DNA of 45,359 nt from contig JANYAZ010000106.1 in assembly GCA_025361045.1 (NCBI GenBank), positions 1 to 45,359 on the forward strand. The letters are read 5' to 3'. Positions 39,581 to 45,359 of the stretch are shown here, piece by piece (position 1 is the stretch's first letter; each line of letters starts with the position of its first letter). Both the position numbers and the translations under genes were made by a program. The stretch is from Geothrix sp. (GTDB lineage: Bacteria; Acidobacteriota; Holophagae; Holophagales; Holophagaceae). The notes beneath the pieces were generated by a model that had not been told where the DNA came from, made no database searches, and saw nothing but the letters and a program-made list of their open reading frames with translations.

Positions 39581-42157
39581 GTGCTTCAAGCCTATCGCCA
39601 ACAGGTTGCCGAACGTGCCGCCCTGGGCATCCCGCCTCTCCCCCTGACCGAGCAGCAAACCACTGAACTGACTGACCTGCTTGCGCATCCTCCGGTCGGG
39701 GAGGAAACCTTCCTTCTGGATCTGCTGGTCCATCGTGTCCCAGCCGGCGTGGATGACGCCGCCCGGGTGAAAGCCGCCTTCCTGGCGAATGTTGCAAGCG
39801 GCAAGGAAAAGATCACCCTGGTCTCCCGCGAGAAGGCCACCGAACTGCTCGGCACCATGCTGGGCGGCTTCAACGTGAAGCCCCTCATCGACCTGCTGGA
39901 CGATGCCCAGGTGGGCGCCCTGGCCGCCAAGGGATTGAAGAAGACCCTGCTGGTCTTCGACGCCTTTGGGGATGTGAAGGCCAAGGCCGATGCGGGCAAT
40001 GTGAACGCCAAGGTCGTAATCAAGTCCTGGGCCGAGGCCGAGTGGTTCACCAGCCGTCCCGAAGTGCCCCAAAGCCTCACGCTCACCGTGTTCAAGGTAA
40101 CCGGCGAAACGAACACCGACGATCTATCACCGGCCCCTGACGCATGGAGCCGCCCCGACATCCCGCTCCACGCCCTGGCCATGCTCAAGAACGCCCGCCC
40201 CGGCATCAATCCGGATGACCCTGGCAAGATTGGCCCTCTTAAGCAACTCGAGGTCCTCAAGGCCAAGGGGAACCTGGTGGCCTATGTGGGCGACGTGGTG
40301 GGTACGGGTTCCTCCCGCAAGTCCGCTACCAACTCGGTGCTGTGGTTCACAGGCGAGGACATCCCCTTCGTGCCCAATAAGCGCTTCGGCGGCGTCTGCC
40401 TGGGCACCAAGATCGCCCCCATCTTCTACAACACCATGGAGGACGCCGGTGCTCTGCCCATCGAGTTGGACGTCAACGGCATGGACATGGGCGACGTCAT
40501 TGAGCTGCGCCCCTACGAGGGCAAGGCCCTCAAGAACGGTCAGGTCATCGCTGAGTTCAAGGTGAAGTCCGAGGTGGTCTTCGACGAAGTCAGGGCCGGT
40601 GGCCGAATTCCCCTCATCGTGGGCCGGGGTCTCACCGCCAAGGCCCGCAAGGCCCTGGGCCTGCCCGAATCCACGATCTTCCGTCTGCCCGCCATCCCCA
40701 AGGACACCGGCAAGGGCTATTCCCTGGCTCAGAAGATGGTGGGTCGCGCCTGCGGCACCACGGGTATCCGCCCTGGCACCTACTGCGAGCCCCACATGAC
40801 CACCGTGGGTTCCCAGGACACCACGGGCCCCATGACCCGCGACGAGTTGAAGGATCTGGCCTGCCTGCAGTTCTCCGCCGACATGGTGATGCAGTCCTTC
40901 TGCCACACGGCGCCCTACCCCAAGCCCGTGGACGTGAAGACCCACCGTGAGCTGCCGCCCTTCATCACCAACCGCGGCGGCGTCTCCCTGAAAGTGGGTG
41001 ACGGCGTCATCCACAGCTGGCTGCACCGCCTGCTGCTGCCCGACACCGTGGGCACCGGCGGCGATTCGCACACCCGCTTCCCCATCGGCATCTCCTTCCC
41101 CGCGGGCTCGGGCCTGGTGGCCTTCGCCGCCGCCACGGGCGTCATGCCACTGGACATGCCGGAGTCCGTGCTGGTGCGTTTCAAGGGCGAACTGCAGCCC
41201 GGCGTCACCCTGCGCGACCTGGTGAACGCCATCCCCTACTACGCCATCCAGCAGGGCCTGCTCACGGTCGAGAAGAAGGGGAAAAAGAACATCTTCAGCG
41301 GCCGCATCCTCGAGATCGAAGGGTTGCCCAAGCTCAAAGTGGAACAGGCCTTCGAGCTCTCCGACGCCTCCGCCGAGCGCTCCGCCGCGGGCTGCACCGT
41401 GCGCCTCGACCAGGAACCGATCATCGAGTACATGACGTCCAACATCACGCTCATGAAGTGGATGATCGCCAACGGCTACGAGCACCGCGAAACCCTGGAG
41501 AACCGCATCCGGGCCATGCAGGCCTGGATCGCCAAGCCCGAGCTGCTGGTGCCGGATGCCGATGCCGAATACGCCGCTGTGATCGAGATCAACCTGGCCG
41601 ACGTGAAGGAACCCCTGCTGGCCTGCCCCAACGATCCGGATGACGTGAAGACCCTGTCCGCGGTGGCTGGCGTGGCGGTCGACGAGGTGTTCATCGGCTC
41701 CTGCATGACCAACATCGGCCACTTCCGCGCCGCCGGGAAGCTGCTGGACGGCAAGACCGACATCCCCACCCGCCTCTGGATCGCCCCGCCCACCAAGATG
41801 GACGAGTACGTTCTGACCCAAGAGGGCTACTACGGCATCCTGGGCCGCACCGGTGCCCGTCTGGAAATGCCCGGCTGCTCGCTCTGCATGGGCAACCAGG
41901 CCCAGATCCGCAAGGGCAGCACGGCCGTGTCCACTTCCACCCGCAACTTCCCCAACCGCCTCGGCCTCGACACCCAGGTCTACCTGGGCTCCGCCGAGCT
42001 GGCGGCCATCTGCGCCTTGCTGGGTCGGATTCCCACCGTGGCCGAATACATGGCCCAGATCGGCGTCGTGGATGCGAAAGCCAAGGACATCTACCGCTAC
42101 ATGAACTTTGATCAGATCGCCGATTTTCGTGAGATCGCCGATACCGTCACGGTCTAG
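39581..42157 (+). CDS. acnB: Bifunctional aconitate hydratase 2 / 2-methylisocitrate dehydratase AcnB
   Basis: 858 aa. It isomerises citrate to isocitrate in the TCA cycle and can act in the methylcitrate cycle. The GTG at 39581 gives [20 protein letters not shown], matching AcnB N-termini. The N-terminal HEAT-like region, the swivel ([32 protein letters not shown]-type motif read as [15 protein letters not shown]) and the catalytic part ([40 protein letters not shown]) are all visible. [4Fe-4S] cysteine candidates lie in [10 protein letters not shown] and [13 protein letters not shown]. It is transcribed alone and ends at a perfect palindromic terminator. Confidence 0.97.
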   Translation: MLQAYRQQVAERAALGIPPLPLTEQQTTELTDLLAHPPVGEETFLLDLLVHRVPAGVDDAARVKAAFLANVASGKEKITLVSREKATELLGTMLGGFNVKPLIDLLDDAQVGALAAKGLKKTLLVFDAFGDVKAKADAGNVNAKVVIKSWAEAEWFTSRPEVPQSLTLTVFKVTGETNTDDLSPAPDAWSRPDIPLHALAMLKNARPGINPDDPGKIGPLKQLEVLKAKGNLVAYVGDVVGTGSSRKSATNSVLWFTGEDIPFVPNKRFGGVCLGTKIAPIFYNTMEDAGALPIELDVNGMDMGDVIELRPYEGKALKNGQVIAEFKVKSEVVFDEVRAGGRIPLIVGRGLTAKARKALGLPESTIFRLPAIPKDTGKGYSLAQKMVGRACGTTGIRPGTYCEPHMTTVGSQDTTGPMTRDELKDLACLQFSADMVMQSFCHTAPYPKPVDVKTHRELPPFITNRGGVSLKVGDGVIHSWLHRLLLPDTVGTGGDSHTRFPIGISFPAGSGLVAFAAATGVMPLDMPESVLVRFKGELQPGVTLRDLVNAIPYYAIQQGLLTVEKKGKKNIFSGRILEIEGLPKLKVEQAFELSDASAERSAAGCTVRLDQEPIIEYMTSNITLMKWMIANGYEHRETLENRIRAMQAWIAKPELLVPDADAEYAAVIEINLADVKEPLLACPNDPDDVKTLSAVAGVAVDEVFIGSCMTNIGHFRAAGKLLDGKTDIPTRLWIAPPTKMDEYVLTQEGYYGILGRTGARLEMPGCSLCMGNQAQIRKGSTAVSTSTRNFPNRLGLDTQVYLGSAELAAICALLGRIPTVAEYMAQIGVVDAKAKDIYRYMNFDQIADFREIADTVTV

Positions 42158-42169
42158 GTTTCGTCCCTG

Positions 42170-42209
42170 CTCGGAAAAGGCCCGGGGCATGCCCCGGGCC
42201 TTTTCCGAG
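42170..42209. terminator. Perfect palindromic terminator after acnB
   Basis: A 40-bp perfect palindrome (arms 42170-42188 and 42191-42209, centre AT): CTCGGAAAAGG then CCCGGGGC and the mirror. The A-rich/T-rich outer part gives a TTTT on either strand. It begins 12 bp after the acnB stop. Confidence 0.9.
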
Positions 42210-42270
42210 TTACCGCTGCCGCGGGTTGTGTTACGCTCATCAGTTCTTGACCACCTTTCGGGGGGTTCCC

Positions 42271-42756
42271 ATGGGGATCTTTGAGGGCCACATCCGCGTG
42301 CACGAGGGCGATCGCTTCGCCCTGGTCGCCTCGCGCTGGAACGACTTCATCGTCGACCGCCTCATCGAGGGTGCGAAGGACTGCATCCTCCGCCATGGCG
42401 GCAAGGACGAGCAGATGGACCTTATTCGCGTCCCGGGAAGCTTTGAGCTTCCTCAGGCGGCCAAACTGGCGGCCCAGAGCGGCCGCTATGCTGGCGTCAT
42501 CGTGCTGGGCTCCGTCATCCGCGGCGGCACACCCCACTTCGATCTGATCGCCGCCGAAGTCACCAAGGGCGCCGCCCAGGTGGCCCTGGACACGGGTCTG
42601 CCCCTGGCCTTCGGCGTCCTGACCACCGATAGCGTGGAACAGGCCATCGACCGGGCTGGCGCCAAGATGGGCAACAAGGGCTGGGAAGCCGCCCAGAGCG
42701 TCCTCGAGATGGTGGACCTGACCCACACGCTGGGCGGGAAGAAGGGGCGCAAGTAG
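42271..42756 (+). CDS. ribH: 6,7-dimethyl-8-ribityllumazine synthase
   Basis: 161 aa, standard. RibH condenses 5-amino-6-ribitylaminouracil with dihydroxybutanone phosphate in riboflavin synthesis. Motifs: [20 protein letters not shown] (substrate-binding W/F-N), [37 protein letters not shown] (R-G-x-T-x-H-F-D with catalytic His), and [23 protein letters not shown] 42271 has GGGGGG 5 nt upstream; an in-frame upstream start is rejected. The stop abuts the nusB start (TAG-ATG), the common ribH-nusB pair. Confidence 0.96.
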   Translation: MGIFEGHIRVHEGDRFALVASRWNDFIVDRLIEGAKDCILRHGGKDEQMDLIRVPGSFELPQAAKLAAQSGRYAGVIVLGSVIRGGTPHFDLIAAEVTKGAAQVALDTGLPLAFGVLTTDSVEQAIDRAGAKMGNKGWEAAQSVLEMVDLTHTLGGKKGRK

Positions 42757-43224
42757 ATGGGTGTTCGTCGCCGCGGGCGTGAATACGCCCTGCAAATGCT
42801 GTACGCCATGGACCTGACCGGCTATGCGCCAGACCAGGTGTTCGCCGGTTTCTACGCCATCCAGGACCTGAACCGGGATGCCTTCTATTACGCCCGGCGC
42901 CTGGTGGACGGCGTCCATGGCCAGATGGAAGAGATTGACGGCGTGCTGACGAAGTACGCCGAGCACTGGAAGATCCACCGCATGGCCGCTGTCGACCGGA
43001 ACCTGCTCCGTCTCGGCCTCTATGAGCTCATGTACGTGAAGGAAGTCCCCTTCCCCATCGTCATCAACGAGGCCCTGGAGATCGTAAAGGAATTCAGTGA
43101 CCAGGAAGGCACACAATTCCTGAACGGCATTCTTGATGCGGCACGAAAAGAATTTCGCCCAGAAGAAACCGGCCCTCGCGCCAAGAAGAAGGCACCTGTG
43201 GCAGAGCCCAGTGAAGAATCGTGA
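42757..43224 (+). CDS. nusB: Transcription antitermination factor NusB
   Basis: 155 aa. NusB with NusE (ribosomal protein S10) binds boxA RNA and supports antitermination in rRNA operons. RRRGREYALQMLYAMDLTG is the usual N-terminus; HWKIHRMAAVDRNLLRLGLY and VPFPIVINEALEIVKEFSDQ with FLNGILDA match the conserved core. The tail after residue 135 (RPEETGPRAKKKAPVAEPSE) is charged and probably disordered. It starts directly after ribH. Confidence 0.96.
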   Translation: MGVRRRGREYALQMLYAMDLTGYAPDQVFAGFYAIQDLNRDAFYYARRLVDGVHGQMEEIDGVLTKYAEHWKIHRMAAVDRNLLRLGLYELMYVKEVPFPIVINEALEIVKEFSDQEGTQFLNGILDAARKEFRPEETGPRAKKKAPVAEPSEES

Positions 43225-43293
43225 CCTGATCCCCCTTCTCTGATTTGGTATGCTCGATCCCTTCCCCAGCTTGACCTGATCGTTGGAGTCCTG

Positions 43294-43893
43294 ATGAGCA
43301 CCTCTCGTAAGAAGTCTGTTGCCGTGAAGAAAAGCCCGGCCCCACGCGCCACCGCCAAGCCCGCCGTCGCCCCGAAGTCCCCCGCCCAGTCCCCCACCAA
43401 GGCCACCGTTCAGACCATCGGCTTGGAGGAGATCAAGTCCCTCATCGCCCTGGCGGGCCGCGAACCCTTTCAGGAATTTGAATTCGAAGCCGGTGACATG
43501 CGCTTCCGCATCCGCACGGACGGTCCTCCAGCACCCGTGGTTCAGGTGCCCCTGGCCGCGCCCATGCTGATGGCCGCCCCCGCGCCCCAGGTTCACCACC
43601 TTCCCTCCGCCCCAGTCCACCAGCAGCCTGCTGTGCCTGCGGAAGAGCCCGGCATCCACTATGTCACCAGCCCCATCGTCGGCACCTTCTACCGCTCCTC
43701 CAATCCGACCGCCACCCCCTTCGCCTCGCCCGGTGACTTCGTGAAGCCCGGCCAGACCCTCTGCATCATCGAAGCCATGAAGCTCATGAACGAGATTGAG
43801 AGCGACGTGGCCGGTGAAGTCGTGAAGGTGCTTGTGGAAAACGGCACCCCCGTCGAATACGGCGAGCGGCTGTTCGCGGTCCGGATCGGCTAG
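43294..43893 (+). CDS. accB: Acetyl-CoA carboxylase biotin carboxyl carrier protein
   Basis: 199 aa, longer than the usual 150-160. The biotinyl domain at the C-terminus has [20 protein letters not shown], where the Lys of EAMKLM is biotinylated. The conserved N-terminal helix segment ([20 protein letters not shown]) follows an extra Lys/Ala/Pro-rich stretch of about 40 residues, and a second Ala/Pro-rich linker joins the two. BCCP carries carboxybiotin between AccC and AccAD in fatty-acid synthesis. It is followed by accC after 2 bp. Confidence 0.96.
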   Translation: MSTSRKKSVAVKKSPAPRATAKPAVAPKSPAQSPTKATVQTIGLEEIKSLIALAGREPFQEFEFEAGDMRFRIRTDGPPAPVVQVPLAAPMLMAAPAPQVHHLPSAPVHQQPAVPAEEPGIHYVTSPIVGTFYRSSNPTATPFASPGDFVKPGQTLCIIEAMKLMNEIESDVAGEVVKVLVENGTPVEYGERLFAVRIG

Positions 43894-43895
43894 CC

Positions 43896-45329
<1,434 letters not shown>

Positions 45330-45359
45330 CGGGTCGCGAGGCAGGCGACTGAATGTCGC

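Noticed and set aside
40127-42190. 687-codon minus-strand frame antisense to acnB
   Set aside because: Low-complexity Gly/His/Val translation and no ribosome-binding site; AcnB is unambiguous on the plus strand.

Overview
The window is a GC-rich chromosomal segment from a Gram-negative, probably motile bacterium. lpxD (lipid A) and lgt show an outer membrane and lipoproteins. Chemotaxis genes (cheR, cheB), a FliK-like gene, HDOD and HD-GYP proteins and large sensor kinases indicate heavy signalling. AcnB, acetyl-CoA synthetase and accBC are ordinary central metabolism. The protein flavour (TPR-tailed Ser/Thr kinase, DinB pairs, MASE1 kinase, CASCKKIRDD-tailed sensor) would fit Acidobacteriota such as the Holophagaceae (Geothrix-like). 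This placement is inference from recall, not a database result.

Layout. 1-1681: 5' end of a BlaI/MecI repressor gene with its own promoter/operator, ssb with a strong terminator, and a class-I-amidotransferase-like hydrolase. 1667-5007: an inserted island. It is bounded by inverted copies of a GGGGACAGGATTAACAGGAT repeat and, inside these, by an 80-bp perfect inverted repeat that is the 3' end of an IS5-type insertion sequence. The cargo is a three-gene cassette: a 65-aa exported four-cysteine peptide, a 412-aa exported protein, and a MauE/DoxX membrane protein fused to a thioredoxin-like CxxC domain. 5027-13417: PaaG-like crotonase, Ser/Thr kinase with TPRs, PH-like protein, transketolase C-terminal half, hrpB, GNAT, acpS. 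13475-21929: a same-strand signalling operon cheR, HDOD, HDOD, cheB, fliK-like, MASE1/PAS/HWE kinase, REC-PAS-HK-REC hybrid, with overlapping or nearly abutting genes. 22063-27832: lpxD and divergent lgt-rluD around a heptanucleotide tandem repeat, a degenerate rhodanese, an NTF2-like exported protein, an AmpG-like transporter and a DUF2231 protein. 28053-39380: acs, DUF4287/DUF5655, two DinB proteins, ybaK, an NAD(P)-binding protein plus SDR, a Cache sensor interrupted by an in-frame TAA, arylamine N-acetyltransferase, tautomerase, gamma-glutamyltransferase and HD-GYP. 39581-45329: acnB with a perfect-palindrome terminator, then ribH-nusB-accB-accC.

Most interesting region: the island cassette at 2438-4819. 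Membrane MauE plus a TlpA/MauD-like Trx domain, a large exported beta-rich protein and a tiny exported Cys-rich peptide resemble a stripped-down version of the logic of methylamine-dehydrogenase maturation (MauE/MauD making disulfides in a small Cys-rich subunit). They also resemble peptide/beta-propeller/MauE loci known from Bacteroidetes. It lies on what looks like a transposed segment. No tRNA, rRNA or CRISPR array was recognised. Long open frames antisense to real genes are frequent here because of the high GC and were not annotated.
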